Positions 15,820 to 25,307 of a DNA stretch of 38,261 nt are shown here, piece after piece. The DNA is from Bacteroidales bacterium (GTDB lineage: Bacteria; Bacteroidota; Bacteroidia; Bacteroidales; UBA932). The stretch spans positions 1-38,261 of the forward strand of contig SFMG01000017.1 in assembly GCA_004554455.1 (NCBI GenBank). The letters are read 5' to 3'. A model generated the notes under the pieces. That model saw nothing but the letters and a program-made list of their open reading frames with translations, was not told the DNA's origin and searched no databases. Every line of letters starts with the position of its first letter. The stretch's first letter is position 1. The translations under genes and the position numbers were made by a program.

Positions 15820-16845
15820 CTATTTGGCGGAAGTGGCGGCAATGACCTCGCTCAGGAAACCGCTGATGCTGAGTCCTGCGGTGCGTATCATCTTCGGGAC
15901 CAGCGAGGCGGCGGTCATGCCCGGAATGGTGTTGATTTCGAGGAAGAAAAGCTCATCCCCGTTCAGAATGAAATCTATGCGTACCACGCCGGAGCAGTCC
16001 AGGCGGGAGTAAATCTTGCGGGAGGCCTCCTGGATGAGTTCGCGTTCCGCCTCGCTGATGCGCGCCGGGCAGATTTCCTGACTCTTGCCGTTGTACTTGG
16101 CGTCATAGTCGAAAAACTCATTCTCCGAAACTATCTCGATTACGGGCAGGGCGCGGAGAGCGCCGTCGCTTCCCCTATAGACCGCGCACTGCAGCTCGCG
16201 GCCGGGCACCGCCTCCTCCACCAGCACGGTCTTGCCCTCGGAGAAGGCCAGGCGGAAGGCCTCGTCGAAGCCGCTGATATCCTTCACCTTGGTAACTCCG
16301 AAGCTGGAACCGCTGTCGGTAGGTTTCACGAAAACGGGCAGGCCGAGTTTCTCCACGATACGGGAAGGGAGAGAGGCGTCCAGCTCGTTGCGGCGTATGA
16401 ACATATCCTTCGCGCAACGCACGAAATCCACGTCCTTGAGGTAATTCTTGCAGGAGAACTTGTCGAAGGTCATCGCCGACACAAAGGCGCTGCAGCTGCT
16501 CTGCGGAATGCCCAGCATCTCCAGATATCCCTGCATAAGCCCATTCTCGCCCGGGGTGCCGTGCTGCATCACGTAGGCGTAGTCGAATTTCACCTTGCGG
16601 CCGTCTATCGATACGGAAAAATCGTCCTTGCAGACCTGCGGGCGCCTGTTTTCCTCCAGTTCCACCCTTTCCCCGCCGTCCTCGCTGTATGCGACCAGGC
16701 TCCAGGAGCCGAAGCGGGCGAATATCTCATATACGTCGAATTTTCCTTTGTCTATCTGCGACGCCGTGAAGACGCCGCTGCGGCAGGAAACTTCCCACTC
16801 GGAAGAGTCGCTGCCATAAATCACTGCTATCTTTTTTATCATCAT
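15820..16845 (-). CDS. ddl: D-alanine--D-alanine ligase
   Basis: A 341-residue ATP-grasp ligase that joins two D-alanines for the peptidoglycan stem peptide. The N-terminal segment has an HPxG-like beginning (IAVIYGSDSSEWEVS). The central ATP-grasp portion has VFVKPTDSGSSFGV, and the C-terminal metal and substrate residues are in RIDFILNGDELFFLEINTIPGMT. Length is typical. The ATG overlaps the PBP1A stop by 4 nt (ATGA), so the two are likely translationally coupled; a second in-frame ATG follows directly. Its placement beside a bifunctional PBP fits a cell-wall operon. Confidence 0.95.
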   Translation of the reverse strand: MMIKKIAVIYGSDSSEWEVSCRSGVFTASQIDKGKFDVYEIFARFGSWSLVAYSEDGGERVELEENRRPQVCKDDFSVSIDGRKVKFDYAYVMQHGTPGENGLMQGYLEMLGIPQSSCSAFVSAMTFDKFSCKNYLKDVDFVRCAKDMFIRRNELDASLPSRIVEKLGLPVFVKPTDSGSSFGVTKVKDISGFDEAFRLAFSEGKTVLVEEAVPGRELQCAVYRGSDGALRALPVIEIVSENEFFDYDAKYNGKSQEICPARISEAERELIQEASRKIYSRLDCSGVVRIDFILNGDELFFLEINTIPGMTAASLVPKMIRTAGLSISGFLSEVIAATSAK

Positions 16846-19229
16846 TCAAAGAAATTGCTGTCGCCTTCGTCCTGCACGCCATCTTCCGCATCCGCATCCG
16901 AGCCGTCGCAGTTATATTCCGTCTGCACCCCTGCCGGCACGGCGTAACTGTCGTTCTCGCTTATGCCCAGCGTGCCGTCCTCCATTATCTTCTTCATCCA
17001 TATACCCCATATAGGCAGGGCCATATTCGAGCCGCCGCCCAGTGCCAGCGACTGGAAGTGTATCTGCGGATTCTCTCCGCCTACCCAGCCGCCTGCGCAG
17101 ATTTTAGGCGTATATCCAATGAACCAGCCGTCCGCGTGGTCGTTCGTCGTGCCCGTTTTTCCGGAAATAGGGCCCTTCAGGGCATATTTTCCGCGCAGTC
17201 TGGCGGCGGTGCCCTCGTTCACGACGCCCTGCATCAGGTTCACCATAAGATAGGCCGTCTGCTGGTCTATAGCCACGCGCTTGCGGTTCGAGAAATTGGT
17301 GATCACGTTGCCCATATTGTCCTCGATGCGGGTGACCATAAGCGGCTCGGCGTAGATGCCTCCCGAAGGGAAGATGCAGTAGCCGGCGACCATTTCCATC
17401 ACCGTGAAGTCGGCCGAACCGACGCAGAGGGCGGGCACTTCGTCAATATGGTTCTTGAATCCGGCCTCGCGCATCAGGTTAGCCATTGCGTGAGGGCCGT
17501 ACTGCTTCATCAGGTAGGCCGAGATGTTGTTGCTGGACTTGGTGAGACCCCACTTCAGCGTCACCTCCTTGCCTATCCACTCGTCCTTGTCCGTACTTTT
17601 CGGAGTCCAGGTGTCGCCCGTGTATTCGTCGATAAAGGTCTGAGGCACGTTGAAGACCCTGGTGCACGGGTTCATTCCGTTCTGCATCGCGAGGGTATAG
17701 AGGAAAGGCTTGATCGTGGAACCCACCTGATGGGAGCTCTGGCTTACGTTGTCATATTTGAAATAGCGGTAATTCGGACCGCCCACGTAGGCCCTCACAT
17801 AGCCGCTGACCGGCTCTATGGCCACGAAGCCGGCGCGCAGGTGCGACTTGTACCAGCGTATCGAGTCGTTCGGGGTCATCAGGGTGTCGATGTATCCCGG
17901 GCTGTCCCAAGTGAAAATCCTCATCTTCACCTTGGTGTCGAAGCTCTTGCTTATCTCCCTGTCGGAGGCGCCGTCCCGCTTCATCGCACGGTAGCGGTCA
18001 CTGCTCAGACGGGCCTGCCTCATAAGCTTGTCCACCGTCTCCTTGTCCACGTCATTGGCGAAAGGCCGGTTCGTCTTGCTCCTGAGGTCGCGCCAGAAAC
18101 TCTTCTGCAGGTCCTTGCCCAGATGCTCGGCCACCGCCTCTTCGGCGTACTTCTGCATTTTCAGGTCTATGGTCGTATATATGCGCAGGCCGTCCTTGTC
18201 GAGATTGTACTTGCTGCCGTCCGCCTTGCGGTACTTTTCCAGCCAGCCGTAGAGGTCGTCGTTCTCCCAGCGCAGGGAATCGGACCTGTACATCTCTTCA
18301 TATATATAATTGGAGCGCTGCGGCTTCTTCGCATTCATCGTGCGGCGGAGCATATCCCTGAAATAGAGGGCATAGCCGGCATTGTGGTCCTGCAGCTTGT
18401 AATCCGGGCAGTCCACCGGAATGGCCTGCAGCGAATCCAGCTGGGCGCGGGTGCAGAGACTGCCGTCGGGATTGTGAAGCCTGTCGGCCTTGTACATCTG
18501 TTTGAGCACGAAGTTGCGGCGTCCGAGCGCCTTCTCCGGGTTGCGCACAGGGTTGTAGCGGGTAGGGGCGTTCACCATTCCCACCAGCATTGCGGCCTCC
18601 TCCACGTTCAGCTCTTCGGGGTTCTTGCCGTAGAAGGTGCGCGCGGCCGCCTTCACTCCGAAGGAACTGCTGCCGTACTCCACGGAGTTGAGGTACATCG
18701 TGACAATCTCATCCTTGGTGTAGTTGCGCTCCAGCTTCACGGCGGTGATCCACTCCTTGAGTTTTATTCCCACGAGCTTGAAGGTCTTGCGCAGCTTGCC
18801 GTAGGAACTCATGTCCTCGCGCGGATAGAGCGTCTTGGCGAGCTGCTGGGTGATGGTGCTGCCGCCGCCCTGGCTGGAGTTGTGCAGCATCAGGGTTTTA
18901 ACAGCCACACGCCCGAGACTCTTGAAGTCGATGCCGGAGTGCCTGTAGAAGCGCACGTCCTCGGTGGCCACCGCAGCGTCAACCAGGTAGGGACCGAGCT
19001 CTTCATAGCTCGCGTATGAGCGGTTCTGCAGGTGGTAGGTGGTAAGCAGCTCCCCGCCGTCGGCAATCACCTGGGTGGCGAGCTTGTTTTCCGGATGTTC
19101 CAGTTCTTCGAAGGAAGGGATATCGGCGCAGGCCGATACCAGGCCCAGCGAACATATCAGAATCAGAATCGGGGCGAGAACAACACCCCACAGCAATTTC
19201 GACAGCTTGGTCTGAGTACTTTCTTTCAT
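16842..19229 (-). CDS. mrcA: Penicillin-binding protein 1A, bifunctional class A PBP
   Basis: A 795-residue inner-membrane peptidoglycan synthase. A transmembrane segment (about 12-34) anchors it. The GT51 glycosyltransferase domain (about 60-240) contains ATEDVRFYRHSG (catalytic Glu90) and GGGSTITQQLAK (121-132). The transpeptidase domain carries SxxK (Ser504-Thr-Ile-Lys507), an SSN motif (565-567) and KTG (691-693). It polymerises glycan strands and cross-links them. There is an acidic C-terminal tail of about 20 residues ending NFFE. It is the first gene of an operon with ddl and prmC. The start has a -7 box about 32 bp upstream. Confidence 0.95.
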   Translation of the reverse strand: MKESTQTKLSKLLWGVVLAPILILICSLGLVSACADIPSFEELEHPENKLATQVIADGGELLTTYHLQNRSYASYEELGPYLVDAAVATEDVRFYRHSGIDFKSLGRVAVKTLMLHNSSQGGGSTITQQLAKTLYPREDMSSYGKLRKTFKLVGIKLKEWITAVKLERNYTKDEIVTMYLNSVEYGSSSFGVKAAARTFYGKNPEELNVEEAAMLVGMVNAPTRYNPVRNPEKALGRRNFVLKQMYKADRLHNPDGSLCTRAQLDSLQAIPVDCPDYKLQDHNAGYALYFRDMLRRTMNAKKPQRSNYIYEEMYRSDSLRWENDDLYGWLEKYRKADGSKYNLDKDGLRIYTTIDLKMQKYAEEAVAEHLGKDLQKSFWRDLRSKTNRPFANDVDKETVDKLMRQARLSSDRYRAMKRDGASDREISKSFDTKVKMRIFTWDSPGYIDTLMTPNDSIRWYKSHLRAGFVAIEPVSGYVRAYVGGPNYRYFKYDNVSQSSHQVGSTIKPFLYTLAMQNGMNPCTRVFNVPQTFIDEYTGDTWTPKSTDKDEWIGKEVTLKWGLTKSSNNISAYLMKQYGPHAMANLMREAGFKNHIDEVPALCVGSADFTVMEMVAGYCIFPSGGIYAEPLMVTRIEDNMGNVITNFSNRKRVAIDQQTAYLMVNLMQGVVNEGTAARLRGKYALKGPISGKTGTTNDHADGWFIGYTPKICAGGWVGGENPQIHFQSLALGGGSNMALPIWGIWMKKIMEDGTLGISENDSYAVPAGVQTEYNCDGSDADAEDGVQDEGDSNFFE

Positions 19230-19260
19230 TTTTCCAGCGTTATGCTTAATAGCAGAACTA

Positions 19261-19268
19261 CAAAATTA
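19261..19268 (-). promoter_or_regulatory. -7 box of the PBP1A operon
   Basis: TAATTTTG on the minus strand fits TAnnTTTG. It is divergent from the topA promoter, which starts 9 bp away, so the two polymerase sites would overlap. Confidence 0.55.
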
Positions 19269-19277
19269 GGAACAAAA

Positions 19278-19310
19278 TTTGGATTTTTCCGCCGATTGTT
19301 CCTTACTTTG
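19278..19310 (+). promoter_or_regulatory. topA promoter
   Basis: A -33 TTTG (19278-19281) is separated by 21 bp from TTACTTTG (19303-19310), one base off TAnnTTTG. The ATG is 26 bp further on. Confidence 0.6.
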
Positions 19311-19336
19311 CACCGACAAATGAAAAATTGTAAGAT

Positions 19337-21658
19337 ATGGCGGGAAACCTTGTTATAGTCGAGTCTCCTGCGAAAGCGGGGACCATTCAGAAATTTCTTG
19401 GCGACGGCTACACTGTGAAATCCAGTTTCGGCCACGTCCGCGACCTTCCCGACAAGGATGAAAGCATAGATATAGCACACGGCTTCGAGCCTGAATATGA
19501 AATACCTGCAGCCAAGCGCAGGGTGGTAGAGGATTTGAAGAGGGCGGCCGCCGGAGCGGACATCGTATGGCTCGCATCCGATGAAGACCGCGAGGGAGAG
19601 GCCATCTCCTGGCACCTTTCCGAGGTGCTCGGACTCGACCCTGCCCGCACCCGCAGGATAGTCTTTCACGAAATCACCAAGAACGCGATACTCCACGCGA
19701 TTGAAACCCCGCGTTCCATAGATATGGACCTGGTCTATGCCCAGCAGGCCCGCAGGGTGCTCGACCGCCTGGTCGGCTACGAGCTCTCGCCGCTGCTGTG
19801 GAGGAAGATTCAGCCCCGTCTCTCCGCTGGCCGCGTACAGTCCGTGGCCCTGAGACTGGTGGTGGATCGCGAGCGCGAGATCATCGCCTTCAGGCCTGAG
19901 CCATATTACCGCGTCGAAGCCCTCTTCCATCCCGGGAATGCCCCGGAGGGAGTGCTGGTGAGGGCCCTTCTCGACCGCCGCTTCAAGACCATCGAAGAGG
20001 CCCGCGCCTTCCTGGAGAGCTGCATCGACGCCGAATTCAGGGTAAGCGCCGTGGAGAAGAAAGACGGAGTACGCACCCCGTCCGCCCCGTTCACCACCTC
20101 CACCCTCCAGCAGGAGGCGTCCAGAAAGCTCCACATGTCGGTGAGCCGCACAATGGCAGTGGCCCAGAAGCTCTACGAGAGCGGACTCATCACCTATATG
20201 CGTACCGACTCCACCAATCTGTCCAGTCTCGCAATCAACACTGCAAAGGCTTATATAACAGATAATTACGGAGCGGACTACTCCCGTGTGCGCCAGTACC
20301 ACACCACCGCAAGGGGAGCCCAGGAGGCCCACGAGGCCATACGCCCTACCTACATAGAGCGCAGCGGCATACAGGGCAGTCCGGAGGAGCAGAGGCTCTA
20401 CGAACTGATATGGAAGCGCACCGTCGCCTCGCAGATGGCCGACGCAAAGGTCAGCCGCACCTCCATATCCATATCCAACGACCGCAACGACGCCATATTC
20501 AACGTCCAGGCCCAGCAGGTGCTGTTCGACGGCTTCCTCAAAGTCTATATGGAGGGCCGCGACGACGAGCAGGCCGACGAGGACGAAGTCATACTCCCTG
20601 CAGTGCACGAGGGTGACAGGATGCTCCGCGAGAGCATAAGCGCCGAGTGCAAGTTCACCCAGCCACAGCCGCGCTATTCGGAAGCCACCCTGGTAAAGAA
20701 ACTTGAGGAACTGGGCATAGGCCGTCCTTCTACCTACGCCCCGACCATATCCACCCTCACCAAGAGCTACATCACCAAGGGAGGCAAGGAAGGGGAGAAG
20801 ATCCCTGTCCAGAACCTCACCCTCTCCTCTCCGGCGTCCGGCAGCCGCATAAGCGTAAGCCGCAAGAACGAATGTGTGGGTGCGGAGAAGGGCAAGCTCA
20901 TCCCTCAGGAGATAGGAATGAGGGTGACCGACTACCTGGTGGAGAACTTCGCCAACATACTCGACTACGGCTTCACAGCCTCGGTAGAGCAGGAATTCGA
21001 CCACATCGCGGCCGGCCAGGCCCGCTGGAACGACGTCATAGGCGAGTTCTATCGCCCATTCAAGACCGAAATTGACAGCGCCCTGAACGCCAGCGGCTAT
21101 TCCCGCGTCGAGAGAGTGCTCGGCAACGACCCTGCCGACGGCCGGCCTGTGATTGCCAAACTTGGAAAGTTCGGACCATATATACAGAAAGGCGAAGGAG
21201 AAGACAGGGTTTTCGCCAGCATGTCGGCCGGACAGCTCATAGAAAGCATCACCCTCGAGGAGGCACTGCGCCTCTTCTCCCTGCCGAGAACGGTGGGCAG
21301 CTACGAAGGCATAGACATAATAGCGACAAAGGGACGCTACGGACCATATATCAAATACGGAGACAGGAACATCTCGCTGCCGAAGGGGAAGAGCGCCGAG
21401 ACCATAGACCTCGACAGCTGCATAGCCCTCATAGGGGCAGCCGGGCAGAAAGGCGCCGAAAAGCAGCTGATTGCCGAGTGGGGGAATCTGCAGCTGCTCA
21501 ACGGAAGCTACGGACCGTACATCAAATGCGACGGACGCAACTACAAGCTGCCAAGGGGTTGCGACGCCTCCGCCCTCAGCGAAGAGGATTGCCGCAGGAT
21601 AGTCAGCGAAGGTCAGCCGACCGCAGCCAGAAGGGGACGCAGGAGCCCGCGTCGCTGA
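19337..21658 (+). CDS. topA: DNA topoisomerase I
   Basis: A 773-residue type IA topoisomerase that relaxes negative supercoils. The TOPRIM domain has the VESPAK start (Glu9) and SDEDREGE (81-88). The catalytic tyrosine is Tyr287 in LITYMRTDST. The C-terminus lacks zinc-finger cysteine clusters and instead has a series of short repeats with GPYI cores (in the segments near 614, 668 and 727) as in many Bacteroidetes enzymes, and ends in a strongly basic tail (RRGRRSPRR) suited to DNA binding. Start context GATATG. The Lrp-type gene follows 39 nt downstream with no visible terminator. Confidence 0.95.
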   Translation: MAGNLVIVESPAKAGTIQKFLGDGYTVKSSFGHVRDLPDKDESIDIAHGFEPEYEIPAAKRRVVEDLKRAAAGADIVWLASDEDREGEAISWHLSEVLGLDPARTRRIVFHEITKNAILHAIETPRSIDMDLVYAQQARRVLDRLVGYELSPLLWRKIQPRLSAGRVQSVALRLVVDREREIIAFRPEPYYRVEALFHPGNAPEGVLVRALLDRRFKTIEEARAFLESCIDAEFRVSAVEKKDGVRTPSAPFTTSTLQQEASRKLHMSVSRTMAVAQKLYESGLITYMRTDSTNLSSLAINTAKAYITDNYGADYSRVRQYHTTARGAQEAHEAIRPTYIERSGIQGSPEEQRLYELIWKRTVASQMADAKVSRTSISISNDRNDAIFNVQAQQVLFDGFLKVYMEGRDDEQADEDEVILPAVHEGDRMLRESISAECKFTQPQPRYSEATLVKKLEELGIGRPSTYAPTISTLTKSYITKGGKEGEKIPVQNLTLSSPASGSRISVSRKNECVGAEKGKLIPQEIGMRVTDYLVENFANILDYGFTASVEQEFDHIAAGQARWNDVIGEFYRPFKTEIDSALNASGYSRVERVLGNDPADGRPVIAKLGKFGPYIQKGEGEDRVFASMSAGQLIESITLEEALRLFSLPRTVGSYEGIDIIATKGRYGPYIKYGDRNISLPKGKSAETIDLDSCIALIGAAGQKGAEKQLIAEWGNLQLLNGSYGPYIKCDGRNYKLPRGCDASALSEEDCRRIVSEGQPTAARRGRRSPRR

Positions 21659-21697
21659 ACCGGGGTGAAATCAACAGAGCAATAAGACGTCAAGAAT

Positions 21698-22183
21698 ATG
21701 CAGAGTTATCATTTGGATGAAATAGACAGGAAGATATTGGGCTTCCTGATCAAGAACGCGAGGATGCCGTTCCTGGAGATAGCCCGCGAGTGCGGCGTAT
21801 CCGGAGCCGCCATTCATCAGAGGGTGAAGAAACTCGAGCTCAACGGGGTCATCACCGGCTCCCGCCTGCTCGTCAAACCCCAGGCCCTCGGCCTGAATGT
21901 CTGCGCCTACATAAGCGTCACCCTTTCCGAGGCCAACAAGTATCCTGAGGTGATCGCCGCCTTCAGAGCCATACCGGAGATAGTCGAATGTCACTTCGTG
22001 ACGGGCCGCTACTCCCTGCTTGTCAAGCTCTACTGCTATGACAATGACCACCTTATGGACATCCTCCTGAACACGATTCAGAAGATCCCATACGTCCAGT
22101 CCACCGAGACCCAGATTTCGCTCGACAACGAAATCGAGCGTCAGGTCGGCGTGCAGCAGAGGGACAAGACGGAGAACGACTAG
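21698..22183 (+). CDS. Lrp/AsnC family transcriptional regulator
   Basis: A 161-residue regulator. The N-terminal winged helix-turn-helix begins LDEIDRKILGFLIKNARMPF, with the recognition region around GVSGAAIHQRVKKLE (37-52). The C-terminal RAM/ligand domain (about 70-145) has the family's VTGRYSLLVKLYC strand. These proteins sense amino acids as dimers or octamers. The effector and targets are unknown; proximity to topA suggests co-transcription rather than a shared role. The stop TAG overlaps the stop of the convergent ispD within the palindrome CTAG. Confidence 0.92.
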   Translation: MQSYHLDEIDRKILGFLIKNARMPFLEIARECGVSGAAIHQRVKKLELNGVITGSRLLVKPQALGLNVCAYISVTLSEANKYPEVIAAFRAIPEIVECHFVTGRYSLLVKLYCYDNDHLMDILLNTIQKIPYVQSTETQISLDNEIERQVGVQQRDKTEND

Positions 22184-22869
22184 ACTTTCTGACCGAGCTT
22201 CAGCAGGGCCTCCGCCAGAAGCATATCGTCAGGCGTGGTGAGCTTTATGTTGAAGCGCTCGCCGGGGCAGTAGTGAAGACTCGCTCCAGCGGCTTCGGCC
22301 ACAGACGAATCATCGGTGAAAGCCGTATCGAAAGGCTGCCTGTAGGCGGCCTTCAGCATTTCCGAACGGAAGAACTGAGGGGTCTGTATGCCGAAGAGAC
22401 GGCTGCGGTCCGCATAGCCCCCGCAGGGAGTCAGGGTTTTCGGGTCCATAAGCTTCATCGTCTCCACGCAAGGCATCAGCGGCACGGCCGAGCCGAACTC
22501 CAGGGCCTCGTCGAGCAGGCGCCTCACGAAAGCGGGGCTGATGAGCGGGCGCACCCCGTCGTGCACGGCCACGATGGCCCCGTCCGGAACCTTCGCCAGG
22601 GCATTCTTCACCGAATGAAAACGGGTGATTCCCCCTGCGACCAGGGTTTGCCTGCAGCTGAAACGGGAATCGTAACACATTTGTTTCCAGACGGATATCT
22701 GGTCCTGCGGCAGGACCGTAATCAGCTCCGCGTCGGGTATGCCCTCCTTCAGGCGTTCCAGAGTCAGCTGCAGTACGCTTTTCCCTCCCAGTTCCAGAAA
22801 CTGCTTCGGTTTGCCGGCTCCCATGCGCGTTCCGCTGCCCCCGGCCGTCGTTATCAGAAAAATCTTCAT
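22180..22869 (-). CDS. ispD: 2-C-methyl-D-erythritol 4-phosphate cytidylyltransferase
   Basis: A 229-residue nucleotidyltransferase of the non-mevalonate isoprenoid pathway, making CDP-methylerythritol from MEP and CTP. The N-terminal CTP loop is AGGSGTRMGAGKPKQFL (9-25). The HDGVRPL segment, a TPQFF segment near 170 and FTDDSSVAEAAG near 185 all match the family. Length is typical. A second, related protein in this window (35877-36584) has differences expected of a TarI-like enzyme, so this one is the better IspD. Isoprenoids made here would also supply undecaprenyl carriers for the wall and polysaccharide pathways. Confidence 0.92.
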   Translation of the reverse strand: MKIFLITTAGGSGTRMGAGKPKQFLELGGKSVLQLTLERLKEGIPDAELITVLPQDQISVWKQMCYDSRFSCRQTLVAGGITRFHSVKNALAKVPDGAIVAVHDGVRPLISPAFVRRLLDEALEFGSAVPLMPCVETMKLMDPKTLTPCGGYADRSRLFGIQTPQFFRSEMLKAAYRQPFDTAFTDDSSVAEAAGASLHYCPGERFNIKLTTPDDMLLAEALLKLGQKV

Positions 22870-22891
22870 CGTTTCAGTTGATATGACTATA

Positions 22892-22899
22892 CGAAGATA
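22892..22899 (-). promoter_or_regulatory. Probable -7 box of ispD
   Basis: TATCTTCG on the minus strand differs from TAnnTTTG at one base and lies 22 nt before the ispD ATG. Confidence 0.4.
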
Positions 22900-22924
22900 T
22901 TGATTTTTTTGCGAAAAAAATTCG

Positions 22925-22932
22925 TACCTTTA
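22925..22932 (+). promoter_or_regulatory. Probable -7 box of the mre operon
   Basis: TACCTTTA differs from TAnnTTTG only in the last base. A TTTG lies at 22908-22911, but the 13-bp gap is shorter than usual. The A-rich leader runs into TAAATATG at the mreB start. Confidence 0.4.
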
Positions 22933-22955
22933 CCGCGATTGTACAAAAGATAAAT

Positions 22956-23978
22956 ATGGGACTTTCATTTTTGACTCAAGAACTTGCAATGGACCTCGGA
23001 ACGGCCAACACAATCATATTCCAGAATGACCAGATTGTGCTTGACGAACCGAGCATCGTTGCCATTGAAAATGCCAGCGGAAAGTGCATGGCCCTCGGTT
23101 CAAAGGCCAAGATGATGCACGAGAGGACCAGTCCTGGAATCAAGACCGTACGTCCTCTGCGTGACGGCGTCATCGCCGACTTCAACGCCGCCGAGATGAT
23201 GATAAAGGGCTTCATCAAGCAGGTGAACAGCAAGCGCCATTCGCTGTTCAACCCGAACCTCAAGATAGTCGTGGGCATACCTTCGGGCAGTACCGAAGTC
23301 GAGATACGTGCCGTGCGTGACTCCACCGAGCACGCCGGAGGCCGCGAGGTCTATCTCATCTTCGAGCCTATGGCTTCCGCCCTCGGAATTGGCCTCGACG
23401 TCGAGGCGCCTAAGGGAAATATGGTCGTGGATATAGGAGGCGGCACGACCGAAATCGCGGTGATCTCCCTGGGAGGCATCGTGGTCCAGGACAGCATACG
23501 CACCGCCGGTGACGTATTCACCAAGGACATACAGGAGTACCTCCGCCAGCAGTACAACATCAAGGTGGGCGAGATTACCGCCGAGAAGATCAAGATTGCC
23601 GTCGGAGCGGTCATCCAGGACCTGGATGAGGAACCGGAGCCATACGAGGTGAAGGGACCTAACCTCATCACCGCCCATCCTGTCAACGCGGTGGTCGGCT
23701 ATCAGGAGATAGCCCAGTGCCTTGACAAGACCATAGTAAAGATCGAAAACGCCATCATACAGGCCCTCGAGCAGACTCCTCCAGAGCTCTACTCCGACAT
23801 AGTCGAGAACGGAATCTACCTCGCCGGAGGCGGCGCCCTGCTCCGCGGTCTGGACAAGAGGCTCACCGAGAAGGTGAACATTCCTTTCCACGTGGCCGAG
23901 GACCCTCTCCGCGCCGTGGCAAGGGGCACCTGCATAGCACTCAAGAACACCGCCAACTACTCCTTCCTGATGAGATAG
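22956..23978 (+). CDS. mreB: Rod shape-determining protein MreB
   Basis: A 340-residue bacterial actin that forms membrane-bound filaments and positions the elongation machinery. It shows the phosphate-1 region DLGTANTIIF (12-21), the phosphate-2 region DIGGGTTEIAVISLGG, and the adenosine loop LAGGGALLRGL near the C-terminus. Length is typical. It heads an operon in which mreC starts after a single base. Presence of a full mre/rodA/PBP2 set implies a rod or coccobacillary cell. Confidence 0.97.
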   Translation: MGLSFLTQELAMDLGTANTIIFQNDQIVLDEPSIVAIENASGKCMALGSKAKMMHERTSPGIKTVRPLRDGVIADFNAAEMMIKGFIKQVNSKRHSLFNPNLKIVVGIPSGSTEVEIRAVRDSTEHAGGREVYLIFEPMASALGIGLDVEAPKGNMVVDIGGGTTEIAVISLGGIVVQDSIRTAGDVFTKDIQEYLRQQYNIKVGEITAEKIKIAVGAVIQDLDEEPEPYEVKGPNLITAHPVNAVVGYQEIAQCLDKTIVKIENAIIQALEQTPPELYSDIVENGIYLAGGGALLRGLDKRLTEKVNIPFHVAEDPLRAVARGTCIALKNTANYSFLMR

Positions 23979-23979
23979 G

Positions 23980-24792
23980 ATGGCGGAGCGCAAGGGCATA
24001 TCCGGCTATCTGTTTACTGCAGCTATCTTCATCGCATTGGAGGTAGCTGCATTGGCTATGCTGCGTAACGCTTCCGAGGTTCAGAACAACTGGATTTCCA
24101 GGGGTGCGGACAGCTTCAACGCCTGCGTCTGGGGCAGTTGGGAGAAAGTCAGGGGCTATTTCGGCCTGCGCCGGGTGAATGACTCCCTGGCCGTGGAGAA
24201 CTTCCGTCTCCGCCAGCAGCTCGCCCGTCTGGACAGCAGTCTTTATATGCCCGAAGATCTCAGCATCGTCGGCTCCTTCCACTCCATCCCGGCCCGCATC
24301 GTGCGTCACAGCAGCAACAGCCAGCACAACGTGCTGCTGCTGGACAGGGGCGGCATCGACAATGTCATAGCCGGTTCCGGCGTGGTCAGCGAGAAGGGTG
24401 TGGTAGGCATAATAGACGCCGTCAGCGAACACTATGCCCACGTGCTCAGTTTCTGCAACAGCAGCACCGTGGTCAGCGCCAGGGTAGGACGCAACGGGGC
24501 GGTGGGCCAGATGCGCTGGGACGGAATCAGCTCCACGGGAGCCGTGCTCAGCGAGATTCCTCCCTACGAGGGGATGATGCCCGGTGACACGGTCTTCACC
24601 AGCGGCTTCTCCTCCATCTTCCCGGCCGACATCCCACTCGGACTCACCGGAGAGAGCAAGCTCGTCAACGGTGCCACCCTTGTCATAAAGGTCCGCCTCT
24701 TCGAAGACATACGCCGCCTGCGCTACGTGACCATAGTCTCCAACAACGACCGCGCGGAAATAGAAAATCTGCTTAACGAAGAAGGGCAATGA
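23980..24792 (+). CDS. mreC: Rod shape-determining protein MreC
   Basis: A 270-residue bitopic membrane protein. A transmembrane helix (about 10-28) is followed by a coiled coil (about 65-90, VNDSLAVENFRLRQQLARLDSS region) and the periplasmic beta domains, including GGIDNVIAGSGVVSEKGVVGII. MreC contacts PBP2 and relays activation from MreB. It begins one base after the mreB stop and overlaps mreD by 4 nt (ATGA). Confidence 0.92.
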   Translation: MAERKGISGYLFTAAIFIALEVAALAMLRNASEVQNNWISRGADSFNACVWGSWEKVRGYFGLRRVNDSLAVENFRLRQQLARLDSSLYMPEDLSIVGSFHSIPARIVRHSSNSQHNVLLLDRGGIDNVIAGSGVVSEKGVVGIIDAVSEHYAHVLSFCNSSTVVSARVGRNGAVGQMRWDGISSTGAVLSEIPPYEGMMPGDTVFTSGFSSIFPADIPLGLTGESKLVNGATLVIKVRLFEDIRRLRYVTIVSNNDRAEIENLLNEEGQ

Positions 24793-25304
24793 AAGTGCAA
24801 GGCAACAACATAATGCTGTGGCTGCTACTGCTCATCCTGCAGTTGGTGATATGCAATTACTTGTATATCAGCCCCCTGCTCGTGCTCACCCTGCTGCCGA
24901 CCATAATTTTCTGCCTGCCTGCCACCCTTCCTACGGTATGGGCTATGCTCATCGCCTTCGCGGCGGGCGCCTTCGTCGATCTGCTGGGTGACGGGCTCAT
25001 CGGCCTCAACGCCCTTGCCGCAGTGCCGGTCGCCCTGGTCCGCAGGATGCTGCTCGCCTCTATTTTCGGAAGCGACACTGTCGAGAGAGGGGAGAGCATA
25101 AGCATATACAAAAACGGCTTCTTCCGCATAGCCGGCGCGCTGGGCATAGTCATATCCCTCTTTCTGGCGATATATCTCTTCGCCGACAATGCCGGCACCC
25201 GCAGTTTCTGGTTCAACCTGCTCCGCTTCGTCGTCTCCTTCCCGCCGTCCCTGCTGGTCGGCCTGCTCAGTTTCAATGTGTTGAATCCGAAAGAGAAGAG
25301 GTAG
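24789..25304 (+). CDS. mreD: Rod shape-determining protein MreD
   Basis: A 171-residue polytopic membrane protein with five or so hydrophobic helices. The sequence is weakly conserved in general; identity rests on size, topology, the AAGAFVDLLGDGLIGLNAL segment and its place between mreC and PBP2. It overlaps mreC by 4 nt; PBP2 starts 3 nt after its stop. Confidence 0.88.
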   Translation: MKVQGNNIMLWLLLLILQLVICNYLYISPLLVLTLLPTIIFCLPATLPTVWAMLIAFAAGAFVDLLGDGLIGLNALAAVPVALVRRMLLASIFGSDTVERGESISIYKNGFFRIAGALGIVISLFLAIYLFADNAGTRSFWFNLLRFVVSFPPSLLVGLLSFNVLNPKEKR

Positions 25305-25307
25305 GCG

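Noticed and set aside
17058..19019. 653-codon open frame antisense to PBP1A
   Set aside because: Shadow of a gene with intact GT51 and transpeptidase motifs.
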